A stretch of 64,000 nucleotides of DNA from Ciona intestinalis (lineage: Eukaryota > Chordata > Ascidiacea > Phlebobranchia > Cionidae). The notes under the pieces are model-generated. The model ran no database searches and had not been told where the DNA came from. It saw nothing but the letters and a program-made list of their open reading frames with translations. The first letter of the stretch is position 1. Each line of letters starts with the position of its first letter. Where the stretch lies: positions 108,878 to 172,877 of the forward strand of contig NW_004190479.2 of the NCBI RefSeq assembly GCF_000224145.3. Reading direction: 5' to 3'. Below are positions 26,301-37,100 of this stretch, piece after piece. Made by a program: the position numbers and the translations under genes.

Positions 26301-28875
26301 CAGCGCTGATATCATTCTTATCATCAAACCGACAACTAACAACTCGAACACGCAGTAATTACACAAACCGGCGACTGCCTGATCTGAAACACTCCCAGCC
26401 CTCTCTCTCGAGTCGCTTGCTTGTGTTTTCGCCTTTTTCGGTCAGGAAATCTCCGCCACATCGAAACGACTGCGACAGCAAATGCAGATATTGTTGATCA
26501 ACGCGCACGATGTATGTTTACTGTGGCGTTCTGTTTTATCCATAAGCGTGGTTTAATAAATGTCGTTTTACGGTTACTTTAATACTTTCGCTTATTAATG
26601 CTTGTTAGATATTTGTTACCGTGACGAAAGACAACACAAAGTTCGTTTATACTACATATAATAAGGTGAGGAAGATGGGGCAACTTTTCAATCTACTTTC
26701 TCATCCCATTTGGTAGTAAACAAAAAAAGAGCATTCAAATTATAAACCATATCCTCACGACTCCCATAGAATTTTGTTAATGTTCAAAACACGATCGGGA
26801 TATTTGAATTCTATGTGCTAAAGGTGTTCCACCTTACCCCACAGTAATATATAATTAGTGCGCTAACTTATATAGCTATATGTGTATATGCTGAGTCGTA
26901 TCGTATAAAATACGCCAAAATAACTAATACGACCCCTTAATAATATCAAGTAAAAATTATAAAAATATTATAACAATAATTAAATACACAAAGAAGCGGA
27001 AATTACTTAATACGACACAGTTATAAATCTACACAATATAAACAACACCTTTTATCGGTTTCCTTGCATCCCTGTTTACACATCTATTACAAGCTTGTAC
27101 ACCGGTACTTACAACTTTCAACCTCCGCCGCAAGATTATGTTACAGATGCCGTAACAAAGTTTAAATTTATTCAACTCATAAAATCCGATAACGAAGATC
27201 CAAGGAATTGAAGCAACAAAAAACGGAAAAGGGTAAAACAACATTCGTTAAAAGGCAATATGAATAAATCTATTTATGAGTGTTTCTAAAAGCGTGCTGG
27301 TTACTTTATCAAGTTAAAAATCGTGGACTTTTATAAATATAGATTGTGCTAAGCGTGCTACTTTTACAAACCTCAATATCTATTTTTATACTAACCTGTT
27401 ATAAATTCGATAAAAACCTACACCAACCAACTATTGATTTTAAACCGATGTCACATTGAATTTTTATACAAAAACTGTTTTAAACTCCGAATGTTCATAA
27501 CACTTAACCAGCCTTTTTTATACTCTGAATATTTCGAATTTATTTTAAGCCTGTAATAAAGTTGTCTAGTAAAACAAACCGACACCAGTCACTGAAGGAA
27601 CCGATATCGCATTGATTTGTAATTCGTCTGAAACCACTCGAGATTTACTGAGAGCTGTTTGTTGGCCTTTGTCTGTATAAATATCAAGCACTTGATCATT
27701 ACAACAGCTATACAAGTCCCATTTCGTCAACAAACTACATTTTGTAGGATGGGGTAAGATGGGGCACTTTTATTGTCATATTTTTTAGTATAAATTTTTT
27801 TTTATAGAATTATATAACCGTATTATCCCGACTCTGGAGAAAGGGAATTAGCAACAAAACGACAGTCGTTAAAATAAGCTACAGAAAGAACTATTTAAAA
27901 ATCTCAAATAAAATCGTGGCCGCTAAACCTTACAAGTCGGTCCGTTTACAATACAAGCAACTCACATTATCTTAAATTTCACCAAAACTCAACTAAAAGC
28001 ATCGAATACAAACCTGGCGCCCCTGGGGAGATTAAGAAACTCGTTTAAAGTTTCAGTTTTCAATTAAATCGTTTAGAAGTCGTCGCTTATCTTGGGGTTG
28101 TAAGTGGTGTTTAACAATTAACTTAATTGTTACGTATGTAGGTGACGACGCGCGAATGCAGCGAAACTTACATTGTTTCGTTACTTACGTCACAAATGCC
28201 ATTTACACCATTACATAAGTTGTTACATCACAATCATCAAAATTTTATAAAAAAAATAATTTCTTACTAAACTTTGTATGTGTTGGGGGTAATGAACCAA
28301 CTCAGCCTACATCCAAAGTCACCTGCTATCACTATAGGACCTCACCCACGCAAAATTCAAACTAAACTCAATTCACTTAACTCACGTTATATACTAAGAG
28401 TGTTATGTCTAAATAATTCATGGGTTCTGCAAAACCGGTTAAAAATCCACACGCCATAAGGCGAGTGAAGGTTCGTATTTAAATATTAAACATGTTGACA
28501 AACAATACAGGATGGTCAGCGGAAACCAATTGTTATTGTGCGAATATTCGAATGTGAGAATCCATATTTGTTTGGGTGAAAAACTCAGTGATTTAAACGC
28601 AGATGTGAATTGGCTATAATTAGATAGTCGCTACTATAAACAGTCGGCAATAATTTTCGGGTCCTATTTTTTTGCAATTTGTTTCGATAAAAGCACTGTC
28701 ATTCATTCGAAAAGGTATTCCCCAAAAAAAGTAAGTTAAAAAATAATTTTTACCCCCTAAAGTAAAATATATTACCTTGAACCAATGTGTAGATAACCGC
28801 AAACACAATTTCTATGAATACGGTTATTCCCCTTCAATTTTAAACTCTAAAACAAAATTTGCATCGAGTATAAAT
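23392..28875. other. 5.5-kb intergenic region between divergent fascin and PIGU
   Basis: No exon chain found on either strand. It contains a 71-bp-repeat fragment (23600-23670), a MITE family A copy (26662-26845) and a partial one (27745-27835), plus a short tandem duplication of GTCGTTTACTTCAAGAC (24525-24572). The promoters of both flanking genes must lie in or next to it. No specific regulatory site is supported. Confidence 0.5.
26662..26845. mobile_element. MITE family A copy
   Basis: Left end GGTGAGGAAGATGGGG, interior TCATCCCATTTGGTAGTAAA, right end CCACCTTACCCCACAG. Slightly diverged from the 21961 copy. Confidence 0.75.
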
Positions 28876-31800
28876 ATGACGAATTTATTTGTAATTATTT
28901 CGTGCGGTGTGCTGTTACGTACGTGGTTGTTGCAACTGAAGGATTTGACGAAGTGGATTTCAAAGAGACCTGAAGTTTCGACTCCGCAAACTTCGTGGAG
29001 CAGACGTAAGTTAGTTGATCATTTATATCCTCATGGGTGGGAACTTGAGTGACTTATCCATGGTTGCTACTCCCATGCCCACAGTCCAACTACTATAATA
29101 AGTTTATTCCTACAGTTGTTGAAGGATTCGTGATTTCCAAACAAACAGGAAACGTCCACAGTGGAGATTCATATCATGGGGTAAGTTGGACACATCGGCG
29201 ACAATCTAGAAATAATTCTAAATCTAAGCTCAGTGATCACTAGAGCGAACTCTGGCTGTAATTAGTCACATTGATGTTAAACATTACATAATTCATATTT
29301 TAATACAAACCTAAAGTTTGTGGGTATTTTGAGCTATTTACCATCATATAACTATCTAACACCTAAACACCTTGTGTTCCACCAGAGCACTTTGTTATCA
29401 GCTTTCCTCTTTCATCTACAAGCGTTGTCTCCTCTGCTGGTACCCGCTGTGTTTATTGTAAGTTGTAGTTGTATAAGTTGTATAAGGTTATAGGTGTTTA
29501 CTTTATATTTATATTTCTACCCTACATACCTACAGCAACCCATCCCATGTTAGGTGCACTTATTAAATAGATTTAGAAAACTCAATATTGCTTTGTGACA
29601 CCTTAATTTTTAAAAACTTTGTTAAATAATTTTTCACCCATAATACACAGTGTATCTATCTTATATTCACCTTTAATATAAATTCTAATCTTGAAATTTC
29701 TACCCCAGGCATGCGACGTGATTGCAGCGATATCTTTGCACAACTTTGCCAAGAAGTTTCTACAGAAAGAGGTGATTTATCATTTTGTATCAATATGCAC
29801 ACAGATTATCCGATTTCAGAGTCATACTTAACCTGTAAAACTAAAAGCCCATTTAATATTCTATATGGGTGAGGTCCTTGTCGAGGACATGAAATTTAAG
29901 CTAGATTTGGCCCATTACCCCAAATACTTGAATAAAGTCCTCTTACACACAAATGCTTATTAATACCCAAATATCACAATACAACCACTGAACCACTTTA
30001 AATTGCTTAACTTTCCCATTATTTGACCCAACAATCTGAGATTCCAGGCAAACATATTTAACTCTCATATCCACAGCTCGACGACCAGAATTCTCACAAA
30101 TCCAAATTATCAAAAGGAGTCGATTCAATCTTGTTGAAACTTCACCATCTTGAAAACGTTCCAACACTTGTTGCTCTAATGTAAGTTGAAATACAAGTCG
30201 CCAATCAACATGAACTAGTTTTGTTATTAGTTTATTAACATGAAGTAATAATATTCTTGCATTACTATGAAAAAAAAATTAAATCGCATGGCCGGCAACA
30301 ACAATCGTTATAACACGGGTGTTCTGTTTCATACACCTCGTGCCTGCTTACGAGTTACCACGTATGTAACTTATTTATCCTCACATGACGGGGCAATGAC
30401 AGTCGTTATAACACGGGTGTTCTGTTTCATACACCTTGTGTCCGCTTACGAGTAACCACATAACGCACTCCATATATACAACTAACCCCCGACTTCCCCC
30501 AGATATTTATTCAACCCCTTCACCATAGTGACTTGCATCTCCCAATCCTCAGTTGCCTTCAACAACTTGTTCCTTGCTCTCTATGTTGCTCATCTTATGT
30601 CAGGTAATTATGCAACCAAAGAAATTCAACTGAAATAATAATTACCTTGAATCTGCATAAGTTATCTGGCAAAGTATCTTTTAATTAACATGCTAATAAG
30701 AGGAGGCAAACTTTATAAAACACAGAAGAGATAGGAATGGTTTGGCACACAGTCCTGGTAGGTTGTAGTTTACTGATTATTATGCAATGTTAAGATATCA
30801 AAACAACATGACCCTTAGTGCCACAAAATCACAAACACGATGTACCTGATAGTTATTATGTTGATATATTTTTCTCCACACAAATCAACTAATCCCCACC
30901 ACTAGGCAGCAGCATCGCAACCACATTATTCCTCGCGCTTTCAACTTACGAGACATTCTACCCCGTTCAACTAATCATTGTTGCAATGCTGTGTCAACAC
31001 AAATATCAGGTATATTAACTACTATGCTGGTATAAAAGGTATTTGTTGTGCGTTTTGCTGGAAAACTCGGGTAGAATCTTTAACCACAATTTTATATGTA
31101 TTGTATGATTAAAGCTTTAAGTTTAAATTTTACATACAAATTGTCAACTATAAGTTGCATATGTGGTACATGCGTAACTTGTAAGCTGGCACGAGATGTT
31201 TAAAACAGAACACCCGTGTTATAACGACTGTACTTTCCTGCCATGTCAGAATAAATAAGTTACGTACGTGGTAACTCGTAAGCCAGCACGAGGTGTATGA
31301 AACAGAACACCCGTGTCATAACGACTGTAGTTTCCTGCCATGTCAGAATAAATAAGTTACGTACGTCTCACATTCTCCACCTTACTCCACAGAAGGAAGG
31401 AAACAGAAACGCCGCCAAACCTTTATTTTGTTTCATCTTCTGGTTGTTGATTTTATTCTTGGTTTCATATTTAAGAGAAGGGTCTTTGGAATCGATATTT
31501 TCACATTATAAGTTTATGTGAGTGTGTGTTGGGTTAATATGCTATTCGTTGAGTGTTTATGTAGCACCCTGGGGTGGCAGGGTGGGCAGGCCAACCCTGG
31601 GATTTTCTACACTACATTAATCAGTGAACAATTGAACCAAATTTGCTCTATAAGAACTATCCCTGCCTCCCCTGCATGATTTGGGGTGCCTACACATTTT
31701 GACTCATAATGTTTGTTCTTTTGCCTTTTTTTAGTCAATTATTTTCAGCCTACCCTCACCATAGCATTTACACCCTCCACAGACTCACAGTTCCCGACCA

Positions 31801-33532
31801 AACTCCAAACATCGGGATCTTCTGGTATTTCTTCACCGAGATTTTCAATCATTTCCAAACTTTCTTCTTATTCGTGTTTCAAATCAACGCGTTGTTTTTC
31901 TTCGTTCCTTTGTCGATAAAGCTCAGGTGATTGTTATGTTTAATAAGTAACTTGACAGTGAGCATGAGGTGTATTAATACACCATGTGTGTCTGGTGTAT
32001 AAGAAGACACCCATGTTATAACTCGACAGTGAGCATGAGGTGTATGAATACACCATGTGTGTCTGGTGTATAAGAAGACACCCATGTTATAACTCGACAG
32101 TGAGCATGAGGTGTATGAATACACCATGTATGTCTGGTGTATAAGAAGACACCCATGTTATAACTCCACAGTGAGCATGAGGTGTATGAATACACCATGT
32201 ATGTCTGGTGTATAAGAAGACACTCATGTTATAACTGAACAGTGAGCATGAGGTGTATGAATACACCATGTGTGTCTTGTGTATAAGAAGACACCCATGT
32301 TATAACTCCACAGTAAGCATATATATATATATATATTATATACATTACTTAACTACTTCCAGGTCCCACCCAATATGCCTGATGTTCATACTTACTTGCA
32401 TTATCTCAACATTCAAGTCATACCCATGTGTTGGTGACGCAACATTGTGGATATCCATGTTACCGCTGTGGTCTCATACATTCAAATGCAAGTGATCTTT
32501 GTTGTTATGCTTCATGGTTTATATATTTTGTTGCCATTTTCTCTTTATATTTGTCTAATTAGTAAATCTACTTATCAGAATTTAAGTGTTCCTTACTGAA
32601 GACATCACCCTTATAGAATAGAATCTCTATTATTGAGTGTCTATAAACTGCCTCAGTGGGGTCTAGATAGTAGCACCCTGGGTGTTGGGGTAATAGACCT
32701 ACATCCCAGGTCTCAGGTGTGTCTCACCGAAGACCTCACCCTTATAGAATAGAATCTATATTATTGAGTGTCTATAAACTGCCTCAGTGGGGTCTAGATG
32801 GTAGCACCCTGGGTGTTGGGGTAATAAACCTACATCCCAGGTGCAAGGTGTGCCTCACTGAAGACCTCACCCTCATAGAATAGAATCTCTATTATTGAGT
32901 TTCTATAAACTGCCTCAGTGGGGTCTAGATGGTAGTACCCTGGGTGTTGGGGTAATAGACTTACATCCCAGGTCTCAGGTGTGCCTCACTCACAGAATAA
33001 ATGACATTCTTTACTTCCAGACCAACGACAGCCACTAATAGTAACAGTGATGTTACTTACCACCACCATATTATGCCCAGTTATGTGGCATATGTGGATT
33101 GTCGCGCATTCTGCAAACGCAAACTTCTACTTCGCTGCATCACTGGCTTATACCACGTCACATGTAAGTTGAGAGTGAGTGTTATATAAAGACCAGCTTG
33201 GTACTTGTAACGCTCACTCTTGTCTCATCTAACACTGAGGATGGTGCAGTTTCAGTTAATCAACTTTAACCATCCTCAGTGTTAGATGAGACAAGACTGA
33301 GTGTTACAAGTACATTTATAAACCCCTTTTGTCCTAATTTACAAACTACAGTTCATTCATGTAGACTTACTATATACACCCTGTTCATAAACATCATATA
33401 AAATCCTTCCAGATCTTTATTATGACAAACACAGTGATGGCTTACTTGAAGTGGCATTACCATATAAGGAAGGGGGTTCGACTTAATTTGGATGGTTCCA
33501 CAGAAAAGGCTGTGCTGAGACTAATGAATTAA
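28876..33532 (+). CDS. PIGU: GPI transamidase subunit PIG-U
   Basis: Twelve phase-consistent exons: 28876-29005, 29116-29180, 29386-29457, 29709-29771, 30077-30180, 30503-30603, 30906-31009, 31393-31517, 31735-31926, 32363-32487, 33021-33163, 33413-33532 (TAA). They give 447 residues; human PIGU has 435. PIG-U is a multi-pass ER membrane subunit of the complex that attaches GPI anchors. Matches include [77 protein letters not shown] and [17 protein letters not shown]. Many hydrophobic segments are visible. Intron 10 needs a GC donor (T|GCAAGT at 32488). Intron 1 is almost wholly a repeat unit. AATAAA lies at 33687-33692. Confidence 0.95.
29020..29095 (-). repeat. Solo family-3 unit forming PIGU intron 1
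   Basis: ATTTATATCCTCATGGGTGG, GAACTTGAGTGACTTATCCA, TGGTTGCTACTCCCATGCCC and ACAGTC are the reverse complement of the 120-bp family. They fill most of the 110-bp intron 29006-29115. Confidence 0.88.
30300..30465 (-). repeat. 98-bp SINE-tail repeat, 2 tandem copies
   Basis: Two copies of the TTATAACACGGGTGTTCTGT / TTTCATACACCTCGTGCC / TTACGAGTTACCACGTATG unit in PIGU intron 5. Confidence 0.9.
31158..31370 (+). repeat. 98-bp SINE-tail repeat, 2 tandem copies
   Basis: Two copies in forward orientation (GGTAACTCGTAAGCCAGCAC, GAGGTGTATGAAACAGAACA, CCCGTGT.ATAACGACTGTA) in PIGU intron 7. Confidence 0.9.
31950..32320 (+). repeat. 71-bp minisatellite, 5 copies
   Basis: Five near-perfect 71-bp units (GTGAGCATGAGGTGTATGAA ... 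GACACCCATGTTATAACTC) followed by a short (AT)n run, in PIGU intron 9. Each unit shares the GAGGTGTATGAA and ACACCC.TGTTATAAC cores with the 98-bp SINE-tail repeat. Confidence 0.95.
32590..32995. repeat. Tandem array, about 126-bp unit, 3 copies
   Basis: Units contain CCTCACTGAAGACCTCACCC, TATAAACTGCCTCAGTGGGG, TAGCACCCTGGGTGTTGGGG and ACCTACATCCCAGGTCTCAG. They fill most of PIGU intron 10. Solo reverse copies occur at about 35815-35945 and 38110-38265 in the ankyrin-KEN gene. Confidence 0.93.
33201..33313. repeat. Long near-perfect inverted repeat (hairpin)
   Basis: Arms 33201-33244 and 33270-33313 are reverse complements over 44 bp with about two mismatches (GTACTTGTAACGCTCACTCT versus its complement), separated by about 25 bp. 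It lies in PIGU intron 11. It could be a foldback MITE or a transcribed hairpin. Confidence 0.9.
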
Positions 33533-34120
33533 AACCTGGGGGGCTGTTTAGAGGCTCGTACAAAAGTGATTGGAAACGCGACATAGACATCTTATTAAAT
33601 CATGTTGTCTAGTTTAATAAAAATTTGATTTTGGTCGTTTCATGACGAAATATTGTTTTCATTCGTTTAGTACTATGTATTTTACAAATAAATGAACAAA
33701 AATACAACTTTTTATTTTAACTGATTATTTATAGTAGAGTGTTAATGTAGTAAGTTGTAAGCTTAGTTGAAAACAATAACAATGCAACAGCTACAGTAGA
33801 ATGGGAACCATGGATATAAAACACAAGTTAATATAGTGATTGTATTCTCAAATGCCAATTATGATGTCACAATGTAAACGAATGATGATGTAATAAGTAG
33901 AAGCAATGTTTGAGAGAAACTTTCAAAGCACTTTAACACCAGTGTTAGTGAACTACACACCGTGCTACAAAGCGTAATGTTAAAGTTAGTTGGCAAATAT
34001 CAAGCAGAAGGTGCAAATTACACGAATTTCATTTTCGAGCAGCGAATATAAAAAATTGTTTTAGAAAAAATGAATTTGCAAAAAAATTTAGTGTAAATTA
34101 TTGTGATGGGGGTCAGGTCG
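33533..34120. other. Convergent 3' region of PIGU and the ankyrin-KEN gene
   Basis: No coding sequence seen. The PIGU polyadenylation signal (+, 33687-33692) and an AATAAA on the minus strand (33716-33711) lie only about 20 bp apart. The two 3' UTRs may therefore overlap. Confidence 0.5.
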
Positions 34121-37100
34121 TTAATCCAACTCGTCAATATCCGTCCATGTGGATTTGGTTATAACATCTCTATGGGATGTTTCATGCTTTAGGGGATTCC
34201 CGACCTTCTTCGCTGTCATGACCTCATCGCCATGGTTACCATTGGTCATGTGACTCTGAACCGGGGAATCCCCTGAATCGTTACTATCCCGGTAGTTTCG
34301 TCCGAAATCGAAACAATCGTCCACAGAACCACCACTAGAGGTACTCAGAGGGCTGTCGTCGTTAATCAACGGCGACCCGATGTCGATCCAATCATCGGGT
34401 TTGACTTCTTCGTGACCTTTTGACCCCTCGTTAACACTCCATCCATTGTAAGCAGGGGTGGGGGAAGTAACCTGAGTATCCAACGTATTCATGCAGACGT
34501 TTCACTTTTAGATTGATAAGCTTTGTTTTTTACACAAAAGATTTTTTTGCGCAGAGCTTATTTTTATAACTTTTTTAATGCCTTTTTTTGCCTAAATTAA
34601 TTTTTCTCGAATTCTGAGCCAAATGTTGTGCTACCATATTAAGGTTCAATACAGCAGTATTGATTACAAACGACCTGTGCGTGAATTTTTGTCTGAATTA
34701 CCAGAATTGTTAAAACACCCAAATTTTGCATTTTTTTTCCAATTTTGTACCAAGGTACTTAGTTATAAAGATGGTTCACTTGGGTTATTATGAGTGTAGA
34801 ATGAGAGCTGAACTGGCAGTATTTGTAAAGTTGTACACAAGTGTGGACTACCCAGCTCTCTTTACACTGATGATGAACCAAATGAAACATCTGCATCAGT
34901 CTCTTGTATCCACACATCAAACCCCCTTATGACATCACAACTTACATTATGACAATTCACCCAATCTTTATCCTCTGTGATTAATATTGCTTCACTTGAA
35001 GATGGAGAAACAATTTCCTCCTCCTGTTCTTTCTCTTTTTTTTCCCACTCCTCCTCTTTTTGCTCCTCACTCCTCAAACATAATGTTGGATTCTTCCTTG
35101 TTACTTTTGACTCCGATATCTCAGGGAGTAAAGTGAACAAGGTGGAATGTCCGTTGAATGGCTCACTAATGACATCATGTGTTTGGATTTCAACTTCTAA
35201 TATCTCATCTATAAATAAACGTAAACATATAATGTTTCTATGGTTTAGTACAAGACTACTCAATTCACAATTAATTAAAACTCAATTCACAATTATTACA
35301 CCACGCTTAGTTAATGAATTAAGTCTAGAATTGTGTAAAACGCACTTGTGTAAAATAGACCATGACGATAGTGTGTATTAAACCCCTTGCTTTCCCACCA
35401 CAAAAAATATGAAAAATATGAAAGCATAGTTTTGTACCATCCATAAAAACGAAAATCATCATCAACCCGATGCCCCCATCAACCCATACACAACCTATCA
35501 ACATAACCACCTTCTCCATGCTTTATGTCTTCCAACACTTCCACCCCAATCTTTGACAATGGTTCCATCGTAGGTTGGTACTTTTCCAGTGTTGCCAGAT
35601 CAAATAAGTTGTAAGTTTTCAACAAAATACCAGGAAACACTTGCATAAAGTAGACTTGAGGAGAGGTAGAAGCTTCATTGCATGTAATGTGGGAGCTGGA
35701 ATATAAGCATTCGTTACTACACCAAGGGTGCTACTATCTAAACCAGAAGGCTTCCCAAACTTTTTTAATCTTTTAATTTTTAACGCAACCCTTCATGGTT
35801 AATAGTATATTATATGAAGTAAGTCCTGATCTAGACGCCACTGAGGCAGTTCATAGACACTTAATAATGAAAAACATATAAGGGTGGGGTCTTCAGTGAG
35901 GCACACCGGAGACCTGGGATGTAGGTATATTACCCCAACACTATTACTTACAAAACTTGTTGATAACGAAGGCAATCATGAATTAAGTTGAATAATTCTT
36001 GAATCGAGGAAATTTCAACATTCAACATTTCTTGTTTGTTGTACATGTTCATTATCTCCTGTAATATAGGAAAGTGGTATAATACTGGTCTGTATTCGAA
36101 CCCAGGATCCCTGGTTCTCCAACCCTGGCCTGGATTCGAACCCAGGATCCCTGGTTCTCCAACCCTGGTCAGGATTTAAACCCAGGATCCCTGGTTCTCC
36201 AACCCTGTCCTGGATTCGACCCAGGATCCCTGGTTCTCCAACCTTGGCCTGGATTCGAACTCAGGATCACTGGTTCTCCAATCCTGGCCTGGATTCGAAC
36301 CCAGCACCCCTTACTCACCCTTTCAAACTTGCCCAACCCCTCCACTAACCCACCATCGCACACAGCAGCTCCAACCAACGCAACGAAATATTTCGAACGT
36401 TTTTCATCATCCCAGAAATAGGGGTGAGACACAACCTAAAAAAAAACAAAAGTTTGACTTTTCAATTGAATGAAAATATTTGTGAAATAACTTATTTATA
36501 TGATGTATATGATAATAAAACATGGGTTCTTATACCAAGAGGTTATTATGTACAAGGCATGCAAGACTAGCTGAGGAAGTGAAAGAAAACATGCGGTCCA
36601 ATAAACTAGATACGGTGTGTTTGTATGTATTATAAACAAAGTTTCTATGTTTGTATTACAAATACATGTCATAATTTATATTATACTGTTATATAACAAA
36701 GTATGAACAAAACAAGCTTTCCTAACCAAAAGGTGGGGCATAGGTTTATGGATATTGTAGAAAGGTATTTTAAAAAGTTTAAGAAAGCATTTTGTCACAA
36801 ACATAACGGATTTAAGAATGCAAGTGTTTATAATGGACACACGAGATACAACATAAACCCTATGTTTCACCTCATTGATGTTGATCCTGTGTTCCGGATC
36901 CTTCTGCAACATTCCCCTTATAAGGTGGTGGGAGGAAGAATCATTGAGGCATTTCAAGTTGTACCTGGTTGTGATGTAATAATAGGGGTTGTTAAATCAT
37001 ATGTTATATTATATATAGTATGGGACCTTGTTGGGAACCTGGGATTTATGCCAGAGTTGGCCCAATTACCCCAACATCAAGGGATTTAGGCAAGAGTTCT

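Noticed and set aside
27029-27244. Minus-strand ORF with hydrophobic N-terminus
   Set aside because: No splice-consistent continuation and no family match. It lies in AT-rich intergenic DNA.
31879-32320. Open frames of 60-82 codons through the repeat array
   Set aside because: They are translations of the 71-bp minisatellite in several frames. The same peptides recur at every array in the window.
34121-34471. Separate small gene starting at ATG 34492
   Set aside because: An in-frame acceptor (ACTCAG|GTT) fits the phase of the previous exon, and no promoter or upstream exon was seen. Treated as the last exon of the ankyrin-KEN gene, with reduced confidence.
36091-36310. Regular 40-bp repeats resembling a CRISPR array
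   Set aside because: Units are contiguous with no unique spacers, the genome is eukaryotic and the array lies in an intron.
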